This document shows, piece after piece, positions 51,291 through 62,633 of a stretch of 64,000 nt of DNA (position 1 is the stretch's first letter; each line of letters opens with the position of its first letter). Where the stretch lies: NCBI GenBank assembly GCA_914767715.1, contig OU612065.1, forward strand, positions 3,534,001-3,598,000, written 5' to 3'. This DNA is from Membranipora membranacea (Eukaryota > Bryozoa > Gymnolaemata > Cheilostomatida > Membraniporidae). Below the pieces are notes generated by a model that saw nothing but the letters and a program-made list of their open reading frames with translations, ran no database searches and was not told the origin of the DNA. A program made the position numbers and the translations under genes.

Positions 51291-51572
51291 TTCATTGTTG
51301 TTGTTGTGTTTTTAACACTTGTTTTGGAGTAGACTGTGCCACCAGTCCAATGCATGAAAACCTGCACTTAGGAAAAACATATCCATGATCCATGATATGC
51401 ACTCAACCATTGGATTTATACGAGAGAGAAGAAGTTCAGATGCAGTTACCTTAGCCTCAATACTGAAAGTTTTAAGCTATACAGAATGGACAATGAATGT
51501 ATAAAGTAAATATGGATCCCATTTGCTGTTGAGGAACCCAGATTAAGATAAATCATGTGACTTATGTTTTCT

Positions 51573-53506
51573 TATGGAAATCAGGAGTGACATGCTAAAT
51601 GCTAAATGCTAAAGTTGCAAAAATGCTAAATGCAAAATGCTAAATTGACCAGAGGGGACACAACTCCCTTGATTCAGATTGTAAATATGTAAATATATAT
51701 CTATCCATATCTTCCATTCTCCCTGATCTATCCTACAAAAATACAAGCACTTTTTGTCATTTATCTATTCACAAGCAGGCAACTATCATGGGTCGATGAA
51801 AAAGATTTTCCCCTCATTGTTTTATACCCCTACCATAGTAAAGCCTGAAAGTCGGAAATAAATCTTTCATATATTTGACAAGCTGTTAAAATGGGTACAA
51901 TGGACTTGCCACTCGCCAGACGTTCACATGTAATATGGATGTAATGATGACAGTACAGCACGTTAGTGAAAGTTTGCACTGTCTTCATACTTATTTTGAC
52001 CTGCATAATTCATTCATTGAATAGAACCAGTCAAACGAGTAACAGGGGTACTTGTTGCTTGAAATACCTGCAGAAGGCAAGTGAATGAGCGTGTTACCCA
52101 GTTACTGTGGTTGTGGTAGCGTATTGCTTGCTAGCACAATGAAGCCATATTTTGATCAGTGAAGCATAAGCATCAGTTTTTCCTTTCTAGGGAATATAAT
52201 TAGTCTATGGGTCTGTTATGAACTGGACAATGTTAATATGATTCATGTCTGAAGTCCGGCTTGATGTTGCCCCGAGACTAAATGCTATCCGGGGTTATTC
52301 GAGGCTGATACGTGTTCATGTTGTCTTACTTTAAATTTCAGACGAAGATGAGCATAATGAAATTGGACAAGTATTTCCAAATAACAGGCTTTAAAGATTT
52401 AATATTCCGACAATAAAATGATACAATATGTATATATACAGCATTTGATCTCTACCCCTTGAGTAAACACTGGACAGTTATTATTTTCATATAATTTGTG
52501 TACTATACATGTACAGCAATTTGAATATGTTTTGTGTGGGATCGAAAGCAGGAGATGGCAATCTCACCTGACATTGATGGCTTAGCATCATGTTCTACCT
52601 TACATGTATACGGCCTCGTATGACATATGGAAGCGTAGCCTGGTTCTGCATGATGACCGACCAACAGAAGAAATGAGTAATCCAGCTGTAAAACTCTCCC
52701 TGAAAATTATAGCCCCAGGCTGTGACGAGTATAGTGAAAGGACAGCCCTGCTAAACATCATACCACTAGACGAATATATTGACTCTATGTGCCATCAACA
52801 CATCGACAAGATCAAGACACCTGGGCACTGCCTGCATCATTTACTACCTCAACCGAGTGCTCGCAGACCTAGTAGACATACAACGCGCCTCAACACCAGC
52901 TCACGAACTGAATTGAGAGGCAACACGTTACTCATGTGTTACAGCAATGCCGGATGTGTAAATTATAAAGTCTAAGAATTAATTTTTTTCTATTTTTATT
53001 TTCATGCCCAGGTTGCCTTCCTTACTTATATTGTGATGAAACCTCTAAAGGTCGCCTCTAATTTTTAGAAGATGATCATTGGTTCAGTAATAAGGATTAT
53101 ATATATATATCTCAATACTCAATATGATCCCAATAATGATATGTATGTCATCAGGGAGAATTCTCCCTGCTGTCACCGGACATGTACAAGACATTGATTA
53201 CTTGGTTGGTTGGAATACCACAGCACCTAGCGATGTAGAGTGTGATATAAAAGGAATTACTGGATTGGGGGCTGTCATAAACTGAGTAAGTCACCATGGT
53301 AGGCCAATTAGTAGCATGATATGACACACGGCATTTATTTGAGTCGTGTCTTTGTCCTGATGGAGGACAACATATCACAACTCAAAACAGTGCATCACCA
53401 TCTGAACCACAAGAATTGTGTCCTCTCTGAACAAATTGGCATTTAGCATTTGGCATTTTTGTGCCTTTAGCATTTGGCATTTAGCATGTCGCTCCTGATT
53501 TCCATA
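51573..53506. mobile_element. 1.9 kb region bounded by about 100 bp inverted repeats
   Basis: The left arm 51573-51675 (TATGGAAATCAGGAGTGACA, then repeated ATGCTAAATGCTAAA words) is matched in reverse complement by 53404-53506. The arms consist largely of GCTAAAT/ATTTAGC words. The interior carries a LINE remnant (52560-52975). This may be one composite element or two oppositely placed copies of a repeat. Confidence 0.6.
52560..52975 (+). pseudogene. Decayed non-LTR retrotransposon fragment
   Basis: The frame ending at 52975 reads SNPAVKLSLKIIAPGCDEYS, then LLNIIPLDEYIDSMC and HIDKIKTPGHCLHHLLP, matching the post-polymerase region of LINE reverse transcriptases (QKRALKII.P, L.I..L..RR..LC, KI..P.HPLH.LLP). 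A TYGSVAW segment just upstream is in another frame, so at least one frameshift is present. It is not functional. Confidence 0.7.
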
Positions 53507-55094
53507 TTTTCTGAGTGTGCAACATGGCAAGTTCACACGGTTGTGGGCACAACTCCGTACAACTTATAATCAAGTACGCCTAGCCACGCAGCAGGGAGGG
53601 TGCTAGCAGGGAGTTTGGGACATGTGATATTGGGGCCCCCCCCCTACTTATAATATAGATTATAGATGACCATTTCTTAGCTTATAGGCTTGTAGGCTTA
53701 TAGATGGATGCAAGTAAAGATATAGATTTATAGATGTTATCAATGTAAAGATATAGATTTATAGATTTCTTAATGTATCTCTTAAGTGCTGTCAGTGCTG
53801 TCTGTCTCCTGTGCTCTCTTTGTGTGTGTATGGTCGTTGTGTAGCAAAGCAAACATTCAGATATGTTTACAATAGCCACATGCCATCGCAGCACGCTTAA
53901 GTTTATAGATTGGGATTCTTAATTTATAGATATTATAGACAGTCCTGTGTGGGACTGGGGGGAGCCCCATATTGGGAGTTTTGGTCTCCAAAACTCCCTG
54001 AAACACTATCTTCCAAATTTTCCTTTGAGACTTGTCAGATTGAATCTCTGGTGGAATATGTTAGAACCATGTTTTAAAACATTGCTGGATGAAGCGCCAT
54101 AAATAGAAATAATACGAAAAATGCGGATTCATCCGTAGTCATCAATTTTCCGCTGTTCAAATATTCTGCAAAGCTGCAAACCTTGTTGAATGTCACAGAT
54201 TCGTAAAGGATCTACAGGTGACTGGTGCCAAACTAAGTGCAATTGTTGATTCCATGGCTAAAATATCTCAATCTATCCCTGGGATGCTAATAAGAGGGTA
54301 GGTGAGGGGTACACACCCCTACAAAGGTATTGCTGCAATCTTGTTTGTTGGAACCCTGCAGGTCTGATTTCAATATACATGCGACACCATCATACCAACA
54401 AGACGATTGCCACAACAAAATGTGCAATGTCATAGAATCAAATCAATGAGTATAGTAACCCTTCACTTGGGACAAAAATCCCTGCTACAGATTTCAAATG
54501 AGGCATGATGATAATTAGAGTTATCCTCTTTTTATGCATGAGAAGATAACAATATGTAGCATGTTTACCAAGTGGCATCAGGAAGTTTGAGTGTTTGCCC
54601 AAAAAACGCTGGTGGCATTTTCAATATCTCATGGTCCATATTTAACATATTTATTATACATGCTTATACTTCGTTAAATGCATTTCTGCCAGTTAGGTAT
54701 ATGCCTCACATTGCTATTGATTAAATATCATCAAGCCGAACAGCTCCACACGCTCACTCCGCAACTATCGCCAGAGCTGTGTACCTAAGTGCCGTACCGC
54801 AATGTACGCCAATAACTTTTTTGTAAGATATTTAGTTTTTTTGTCACACTAAATTTTTGAATTTTTTCCTTTTATTCATTTAAAACTCCATTATAATCCC
54901 AATGGTTTCTACAAGAGTTTCAATAAATTGTTATCTTATTCTTATAAATAAACAAACAATGGTTCAAAGCCATCTTACCTTCCCTCAGTTTCATATATGT
55001 GAAGGTATTTGAACTAAACAAACAACTAAATTAAGAGATTATCTTATCCACACAATTTCATTTACCTAGTTGAGTCTGTTCATAGCGCCAATAT
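53507..55094. other. Intergenic, low-complexity part
   Basis: A degenerate tandem of ATAGATTTATAGAT words lies at about 53641-53770. The rest is unremarkable. The 3' UTR of the DHHC gene to the right should lie near the end. Confidence 0.45.
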
Positions 55095-56075
55095 TTATTC
55101 TGATTTATAACTACCTAGTGTCATTCCATCTTCCAGTGGTTGCTCAATGACACTCAATGGGATAAAAAAATTGACGAGCCAATGTTCACCTAAGCAAGCT
55201 TGCAACCGCATTACAAAACTCTCTGGTACATGCTTCATACCTTGCTCATATTCAAAAGTGGTCAGACCAGATCTCACCAAAGCTAGATGTTCAAAGAAGA
55301 AAAATGTACTCAGTATGAAAAACCAGGTTACACTATACATCACTATCATGAGTATAACAACATAGAAGCTTTTCATATAGCCAGTGACATATCGGATCAT
55401 TGTCAATGGGAGACAGTAATCTAGTGCGGACATTAACTCACCATCATAAAATTCTTTGTGTAAAAACCAGAACCCATGTATAAGTGCGTAAAATGTTGCA
55501 ATCACAGCCCAAAACTCAAACACAATGAAATGCCTTTGATTATTTAGCCCTATACAGTTACCGGCATAGTAGCAATGATGATCTCTCTTCAGCACACATC
55601 GATCACATTCTACACAGTGGTGTGATCGAGGAGGTCTCACAAACCTACACTTGTCACATATCCTCCAGCTCCAGTAAGGATAAGCCATATTCACACCTTT
55701 CACTGAATCTTTCTGTACTGTCCAATACCTAGTGAAGTGAAGGGACTTGTCTACCTTTAGCCTATTATAAGGTACACCTGTAGCAACATATTTTGGATTT
55801 GCCTGCTCATAGTCCTGTCGAATCTTGGCAGCAGCCTCGCTTGGCTTGAAGTTATTCTTAACAACGATGAGCCCTATCCAGTTGATCATGAGCTGAATGT
55901 ATAAAAAAGAAGCCACAACCTTGCTTGTGGAGACGTAAACATCACCTAGCTGAGAGTAAATACGATCCAGCGCCTGATCCATGGCCAGATAATAGGTGGT
56001 AGTAACTGAGGTAACGTAGAGAGCTGGGGAGATTCGGTTTATAAAACTTTGGATATATTTCACTCTGGAGCCCAT
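55095..56075 (-). CDS. DHHC palmitoyltransferase, ZDHHC24/22-like, gene 1
   Basis: One intact coding exon, 326 residues, starting MGSRVKYIQ; an acceptor (CGATAG) just upstream of the ATG suggests an intron in the 5' UTR. Membrane helices lie at about residues 15-32, 53-72, 184-205 and 236-262. The Cys-rich zinc-binding domain (139-184) starts CDKCRFVRPPRSHHC and holds the catalytic DHHC at 165-168, followed by NCIGLNNQRHF. LTTFE at 271-275 is the TTxE motif, and the C-terminal CLGEHWLVNFFIP resembles the PaCCT segment. Such enzymes sit in Golgi or ER membranes and attach palmitate to cysteines of cytosolic-face proteins through an acyl-Cys intermediate. A paralogue lies about 3.1 kb upstream in the same orientation. 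Confidence 0.92.
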   Translation of the reverse strand: MGSRVKYIQSFINRISPALYVTSVTTTYYLAMDQALDRIYSQLGDVYVSTSKVVASFLYIQLMINWIGLIVVKNNFKPSEAAAKIRQDYEQANPKYVATGVPYNRLKVDKSLHFTRYWTVQKDSVKGVNMAYPYWSWRICDKCRFVRPPRSHHCVECDRCVLKRDHHCYYAGNCIGLNNQRHFIVFEFWAVIATFYALIHGFWFLHKEFYDGELMSALDYCLPLTMIRYVTGYMKSFYVVILMIVMYSVTWFFILSTFFFFEHLALVRSGLTTFEYEQGMKHVPESFVMRLQACLGEHWLVNFFIPLSVIEQPLEDGMTLGSYKSE

Positions 56076-56691
56076 CTTCACCTATCGGTTGGCTTGATTG
56101 TATCAGGATCTGTAAATTAGAAATGTTTACTGCATTTCCAATGCAACCTGCAGTATCACATCATAAGGTTCACATGACAGCTTTAGATATCAGAATTGAA
56201 CTTACGACTGAATACATCGAGAATATCAATGTTCATTTAAGTGTTATGTGAAGACCATGTATGCCATGACTTGCTACAAGTTGCTGATAATGTTGGCCTT
56301 TTCTGAGAAGTTGCTTTTTAAAAATTAATTTCATTGTTATCTTCCGTTTCCAAATGGGCCTTTTATTTAGTTACATTGGTCGGTGTCATACAATAGCCCT
56401 GGCTTTTATATACTTAGCTAGCAAGTTGAGCTCTTTAAAAGCTTATTTATAATAACTACATTCAATCCCTGAGATGAGACTAGCATGTGCTCCAGATGTC
56501 AGGTTGGTGAATCATTAGTGGCAAGCTGTCATCAGAAAAACAGTAACCTGTTAACCTGCCTATCAAGCAATTAAAGTGAGCTAATGTTACTGACATCATC
56601 CCTGATCTGAGTTTACTCCTAATGATAAGATTTTTAATAACTTTTTAATTTAAATGTCAAAAGAATTGTTTATTAGAACAAGGCTCTTGAC

Positions 56692-56751
56692 TATCCTGGG
56701 CAGGCTGTTGGGGGTGGGTGTGTGTCCGCCCGCCACCACCCACCCCGACAG
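56692..56751. repeat. Truncated copy of the 58427-58500 palindromic element
   Basis: It starts TATCCTGGGCAGGCTGTTGG and runs through complementary GGGTGGG/CCCACCC parts to CCGACAG, where the closing CCTGCCCAGGCTA of the full copy is missing. Confidence 0.6.
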
Positions 56752-56990
56752 TTATTTCACTTTCAGGAACATAGCCTAATCTCTACTAGACATGCCTATC
56801 TTATTCTGCAAGGGAGTGAAGGGAAAATTACTCATCTGCCGGTACTGCTCCTGATTATGTTCACAATGCGGCATGCCACACCGACCATCGCCACACCACC
56901 AATCAATTTAATGCTAGCCAAATCTATTCCAATACCAACTTCTTCTAGTCAAATACAGCTTAGGCCATTGCAATGTTGTATTAACCTACC

Positions 56991-57225
56991 TAGGAGTAGG
57001 AGGTAGCTCAGTTGGTTAAAGCGCCCGCCCTTTCACGCGCACGCGTTGGAGGTCCTGGGTTCGAATCTTGCTGCGGTCTACTGGGCTCATATGACGCCCC
57101 AGGTGTGCTCCGACCTGCCTGCAAACTGAGAGCAACTTGGCGCTGATTATGGCGGCCGCGCCCTTAAGGCACTGATATTTCTCAGTCCTCGGACGGAGAC
57201 AATGCTTGCGATTTTAACCCACCTA
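56991..57225 (+). repeat. tRNA-derived SINE, copy 2
   Basis: TAGGAGTAGGAGGTAGCTCA with an A box at about 57003-57019 and B box GGTTCGAATCT at 57058-57068, then the shared body CAGGTGTGCTCCGACCTG, CTGCAAACTGAGAGCAA, CCTTAAGGCA and an end in GCGATTTTAACCCACC. Confidence 0.85.
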
Positions 57226-58426
57226 TGAGCAACAGTTTTATCATACCTCAGTTCAACAGAAACCACGAAAGTTCCAATCCAAGATCAAAACCAGATTGTC
57301 GAGTTCAGAAGGAAATCTTTGTCATGCAGGATGAAGATCAACAACATCCAGAGTCCAGTCTGTAGGAATACTGAAGAGTTGCCCCGCTTGCTCAGGTATT
57401 GCGGCTCAGCTGGAGGTCCTGTGCTGCGATCCTGTATCAGGATGTGTCAATTAAGAGTAATCAAGCGAGTGGAAACCTTCCTCGAAAACGAGTGAGAATC
57501 ACAGAGGCAACATGAGTACCCCAAAATGACGCTATCATAGACTAAACTACAGGTACTAACACAACAATATCTTGATTCATTGCTTGGGTAAAACAAATAC
57601 TCTTTTTACGTCTCTAGTGACTATGCTTGTAAATCCTAGGGACTTTTAAATCAATAGTATTATCAATATTAATAGGCTCAATGAATGCTCACCTCTATCT
57701 CAAACAAACATCACAAAAGACCTAACCAAGCGTGCAGGACATAGAAAACATAGTAGAAAACATACCAACAAGCAAGGTCTTAATTTTTGGCATAAGAATC
57801 AAGTGGTTTCTCTTATAATGTCAATTCTTTTTTTTCTTTTTTAAAAAAAATGGATGTATAAACTTCTCCTGTGAGTACAGCGAAAATAAACAAACAGAAA
57901 ACCATGACATTTTTATATATATTAATTTATGGGAGATGCGAGTGACTGTAAATACACAGGGAGTTGATTATTTTGATGGAAATATTGATTCAAGGTGTGA
58001 TTCACCATTGTGTCAAAGAGTTTATATTGCTATTTTAATTGTAAAAATGCTTGGATCGGTTCGTTGAAAACGCATGTGAAATGGTAAGCTATGTAGGAAA
58101 GTGGCATGAGGTTGACAATCAATTAAACATCTTCTAAGCAAGAATAAGGGATTGTAAAATATTTGTTCATACAAGTTCATACATTTGTTAGCCATAATAT
58201 ACATTCAAAATAATGCATGTTTTTTATGATTGTTTAAGTATTCCTCCCTATATAATATTGTTTCAAGTTACCTATAATAGAATTCTTTTTGTTATCTGTA
58301 CACTTTGAAGAAAACATCTATAAATAAATGTGAAAAATAGGGCATCACAAGGTCTCTATTCACATTGTCTCAAGCCGGCCAAGTGCCTTGATAAGTTGCT
58401 CCCCTCTACTGGATAGCTGCCAGCTG
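57226..58426. other. Intergenic between the two DHHC genes
   Basis: No gene seen. The region could contain 5' UTR exons of DHHC gene 1 on the minus strand, but none is certain. Confidence 0.4.
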
Positions 58427-58500
58427 TAGCCTAGGCAGGCTTTCGGGGATGGGTTGGACCCCCTCCTCACCCACCCACTCCCGACAGCCTGCCCAGGCTA
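58427..58500. mobile_element. 74 bp palindromic element with 9 bp target duplication
   Basis: The ends TAGCCTAGGCAGGCT and AGCCTGCCCAGGCTA pair with one mismatch; the inner GGGGATGGGT and ACCCACTCCC pair loosely. TGCCAGCTG is found on both sides (58418-58426 and 58501-58509). Confidence 0.75.
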
Positions 58501-58781
58501 TGCCAGCTGGTTGTATCCAAGTTATCCATCACCGAGACGTAGTGTGGCCCATATGGTGTGGCCATTGAGCTGAAGTTCATTGGTGTGGCACAATCAAAAA
58601 TATCTTGTGACAAGCTAAGGTGTCAACATAGCACACATCAGAACTCTTGGAGTAAGGTTGTATTTTCTCTATTCCTGTCAAGTTTAATTATGACAGTTCA
58701 AGTTTTACCACATTAAGGTTTTTCTGAATTAAGACTTTGATAATGTCCTTATCATGGGAGACAAGTATGGTGGTTAAAATG

Positions 58782-59020
58782 TTGGTTAAAATCGCAAGGG
58801 TTAGTCACCTACCACATCGTGACGGCGAAATAGTGTGTGCCTTAAGGGCGAGGCTGCAATGACTGCGCCAATTTGCTCTCAGTTTGTAGGCAGGTCGGAG
58901 CACACCTGGGGGTCCAACAACTCCCAGTAGGTAGTGGACTGCAGTAGGATTCGAACCCACGACCTTCAACACTTGTATGCTGAAGGACCGGCACTCTAAC
59001 CACTGAGCCACCTCCTACTG
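58782..59020 (-). repeat. tRNA-derived SINE, copy 3
   Basis: On the minus strand it reads AGTAGGAGGTGGCTCAGTGG (A box) and GGTTCGAATCC (B box, complement at 58947-58957), then the shared body CAGGTGTGCTCCGACCTG, CTACAAACTGAGAGCAA, CCTTAAGGCA and GCGATTTTAACC. An open frame across it on the minus strand is a by-product of the SINE. Confidence 0.85.
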
Positions 59021-59222
59021 ATCCTACTGGTCTTCAGTGGTTTGAATTCAGTGGAGATTGGTAGTAGTTCTAATACGGTAATGTTGTCAGGCATAAGATA
59101 AGGAACCAAGAGATTGGTTGGATCAGGAGCTTTCTATAATTTCTACCCAATTTTCACAAAGCATCACGATTACAAAAATCTACTCTTAGATATGGATGTT
59201 ATATTGTATTCTCATCTTAACT

Positions 59223-60126
59223 CTATAAAAATGATTTCATACTACTGGGGCTAGTTCGACGAAATTTCTGAGGTATCGGGAGTAAAAATAACAAAAGTGG
59301 AAATATTCCAAACGATTGATTCAAGTTATACCAAACATGAGTTTTCACCTTTGACCAGCCAGCACCTTTGGTGTACCACAGCTGCTGGACCTCATGAGAG
59401 GTTAGATCAAAAGAAATGAGCAATAATTGCCAAAAGAATAGGAGCATTGTGCATATGCCTGTAAAAAACGATCCACTGAGCAAGATAGTAAGAAAAAATG
59501 TAGCTATATCACCTCTTCCTACTATACAGTTAATTAACGTTATAGGTGGGAAGTAATGGTAAAAGTCTAAACTAAACACCTCATAGTAACAAGCTGACAG
59601 ATAATGAGATAGCACAGCAAAGCTTAGTAACAGTCCTACAGAGGCATGAAAGCAATAAACAGCAAAATTAGCTTGGTTATCCTGGCCGACACAGGTGGAG
59701 ATAAAGAAGCAGTGATGATCTCTCTTTAGTATACAGCGGTGACAGAGTGGACAGTGGTGACACCTGGGGGGCTGCATTTGTTGACAGTCATCACAGAACG
59801 ACCAGGAGGCACCTGGTAATGTTTCTTTATCTTGTGAGGGTCGATAAAATCCTTGTTTGACACAAAGATAATAATTACCAAGTATATTCATTGCAGTGTA
59901 TGTTATGAAGTATCTTACATAAATTGAGTTATCTCCAAATGCGTATTCGGGAAATGTTAAAACACATATATACAAGGCCGCTGTGATCAGAAAAAAGTAG
60001 TATTTGCCAACTCTGTCGAGAAATATGACTAGATTGTTGGCTATCTCTTTAGCCATATCAGATGTGATCTTACTCGGCAGTTCTTCTAGCTCATTATATT
60101 CATACACATCCAGCTGTACAATGAAC
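59223..60126 (-). CDS. DHHC palmitoyltransferase, ZDHHC24/22-like, gene 2
   Basis: One coding exon, opened by an acceptor (TGTTTTAG) at 60127 and closed by a stop at 59223. The first in-frame ATG is at 60056, giving 277 residues, the size of ZDHHC24; about 23 open codons before it (LDVYEYNELEELPSK) could be coding if another exon lies upstream. Membrane helices lie at about residues 20-36, 47-64, 133-153 and 185-215. The Cys-rich domain (88-131) has CDDCQQMQPPRCHHC, the catalytic DHHC at 113-116 and TCVGQDNQANF. The usual TTxE is here TSHE. Same fold and orientation as gene 1, but the sequence has diverged strongly, so the duplication is old or the two belong to different ZDHHC22/24 sublineages. 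Confidence 0.9.
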
Positions 60127-60514
60127 CTAAAACAAACACCAATGATGCAATACAAACTTGATTATAATTACATTGCATCTAACGCATCAGATGTTGAAGG
60201 ACAAAACATACAAACATCTAGACAAGGGTCATGTGTGGTATTATCGTTACGGGAACTGAATATAAAATAGTATTATTTCTCAGTATCAAAAAAATAATAT
60301 GTGACGCATTTACGTTATGTAACCCAAACTTATACTTGTTTGTTGTGACTAGCGAATAACAGAGCTCCTCATCAGTGGTTTGGAGAAGAAGATGATACCT
60401 AGAATTGGCTGTTCACCTTTTTCACACGAAATTTGTCCAATACCCAGGAGAAGAAGGATGTATTTTATTGCCCAACCCTGTGTCTAAGGTCGGGGTAATG
60501 TGATTGAGGAATGA

Positions 60515-60730
60515 ACCAGCTGTGGGGTATGGATAGCCTTAGAGCCTAATAGCACTAACACTGATCTGGAGATCTCATTCAATCAAACCAACTTCCCAAC
60601 TGTCTCTGTGGGAATTCTTCAAAATGAAACAACAGATCTGCAAGACCCATGGACAGACATGCGACTACATGGAGAGATTGCTGAAAAGACTGCTAAAAAC
60701 TACCAGACTCACAAGGAGTCCCACTTATGA
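60515..60730 (+). other. Open segment of unknown origin
   Basis: A 71-codon open frame from after a TGA to a TGA at 60728-60730 reads WIALEPNSTNTDLEISFNQT, then FPTVSVGILQNETTDLQDPW, with protein-like composition. There is no ATG near its start, no clear splice site and no known motif. It may be a remnant of a transposon gene. Confidence 0.25.
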
Positions 60731-61250
60731 TCCATGTACGCTCCAACACTAATACATGTTGTGTCATATCGTATGTGGTGAAATAGAATGCAAGTGCACA
60801 ACTCCGCGTAGTGAATAACATGCTTTCTAACAACATCCATCTACCACCAATGTTATTGTTGGGATGGTGAGTTGGTGCAATAAAAATCCAATCGCTAGTC
60901 ACAGCCGTCAGCAGAACAGAACAACAACAGAACTGCAGGAGTTGCTGTGCATTGGCGTCATATTGGAGATCAATAATTTGATTCTTTTATTTTCAGTCTC
61001 ACTGAAATACGGCCATCATCATCACAATAGACGAAACAGTGGTATATTTCTTACCCTACCTCCAACTGCACACACCAAATCCTCAATTAATGTCCGCTCT
61101 TCAGGCTAGGCGGATGGGCAGAATTTAACATCCATTGTCTCATGTCTACCTAGCCCTCACACCACATGGTTTAATGCACATACACCCACCAACCAATGAC
61201 CTAGTTCATTGCACACACTGGACCGGCACACTACACACAGGCCATTGCCC

Positions 61251-61982
61251 CATGGGCCCCTGGGACTTACATGTCTTTACTTTGCCAATGTCCACCATCA
61301 ACCACCCAAAAAACACCAAACAGGGTAAGACACAAAAAAAATATCTGTTACAACCTACCTTGAAATCTCTCACACTAACTCACTCCTCCTTCCTCTTTCA
61401 TTTGCCTCAGGTTTGAAGTTTCTCGCACAAACAGAGCTGACTTTATGGACCAGAGAAAAAAATTGATTCTACAAAATTCACAAAATCTGAGTAGGCTGAA
61501 ATGGCTGCATGACTATTGACATCCCCACATGATTATTGTACTTTTTTTTATTTCACTAAATTGGTTCTTTTTACACTCATATATGATTTCTCATAGTTTA
61601 TTAGAAGCTTAAAAATTAATGAATATAATTTAGAACTCATATATGAGTGTAAAAAGAACCAATTTAGTGAAATAAAAAAAAAAGTACAATAATCATGTGG
61701 GGATGTCAATAGTATGCAGCCATTTCAGCCTACTCAGATTTTGTGAATTTTGTAGAATCAATTTTTTTCTCTGGTCCATAAAGTCAGCTCTGTTTGTGCT
61801 AGAAACTTCAAACCTGAAGCAAATAAAAGAGGAAGGAGGAGTGAGTTAGTGTGAGAGATTTCAAGGTAGGTTGTAACAAATATTTTTTTTGTGTCTTACC
61901 CTGTTTGGTGTTTTTTGGGTGGTTGATAGTGGACATTGGGCTGGCAAAGTAAAGACATGTAAGTAAGTCCCAGGGGCCCATG
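61251..61982. mobile_element. 732 bp foldback element with 8 bp target duplication
   Basis: The left arm 61251-61586 and right arm 61637-61982 are near-identical reverse complements around a 50-base loop. The ends are CATGGGCCCCTGGG and CCCAGGGGCCCATG. CATTGCCC stands directly outside on both sides (61243-61250 and 61983-61990). The arms carry TTGATGGTGGACATTGG-type modules seen also at 50993-51011 and 62235-62253. There is no transposase frame; apparent open frames on both strands are mirror products. Confidence 0.9.
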
Positions 61983-62184
61983 CATTGCCCCTGGGACTTG
62001 AAAGCCTTTACTTGTACCAGCAATGAACTTCCTCTCATTCATTGGTACCAGCAACCTTTTAACCTTTTTCTCGCAACTTTTACAGTTAGTGATTGAAGAA
62101 TACAAATCAATCAATCAATTACTTTGCCAACCAATCCAATGTCATGGCATGGCAATCATCGCAGCAATGAATGTATGTATGTCA

Positions 62185-62243
62185 AGTATCATCAACCACC
62201 ACAAAAACATCAAACCCATGGTGTTTTTGGGGCGGTTGATACT
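62185..62243. repeat. Imperfect hairpin carrying the GTTGATACTGGACATTGG module
   Basis: AGTATCATCAACCACCACAA pairs with the right arm GTGTTTTTGGGGCGGTTGAT plus ACT (62221-62243). It is followed by GGACATTGGCAAAGTAAAGG, as in the arms of the 61251-61982 element. Confidence 0.6.
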
Positions 62244-62633
62244 GGACATTGGCAAAGTAAAGGCATGTAGTACACCTGTCTGAGTGAGTTAGATAGATAA
62301 TAGCTTGCCAACAGTATGAACAGTTATTGGTCAACCAATGTGTGGTCCTCAGGTCACATTTTTCTTCCCCTTCTAAAAGTTTTTTATTGTGATGCATTAG
62401 CCCTGGAGCCATGAATTCTCTCTCCAAAAGGAGAGGGAGTGACTATATGTTCAAAGAGTAAAATCAATGTCCCTTCCTTTATAGCATATTGAATAAATTT
62501 TGGACCAAAGTCTATATGTTGCCAGGAAACGGAAGTCGGCGCAGTCACCAAAATAAGGGGTGAAAATTTTAGAAAGTTAAAATTTTCTTGAAAGAAAACA
62601 CACTGCTTTCAAGATTGAACAGCATTTACAGCA

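Noticed and set aside
58805..59011. Minus-strand 68-codon frame containing VVGSNPTA
   Set aside because: This is the tRNA B-box region of a SINE read as protein.
61808..62114. Minus-strand open frames similar to a plus-strand frame at 61135-61416
   Set aside because: Mirror reading of the two arms of the 61251-61982 element.
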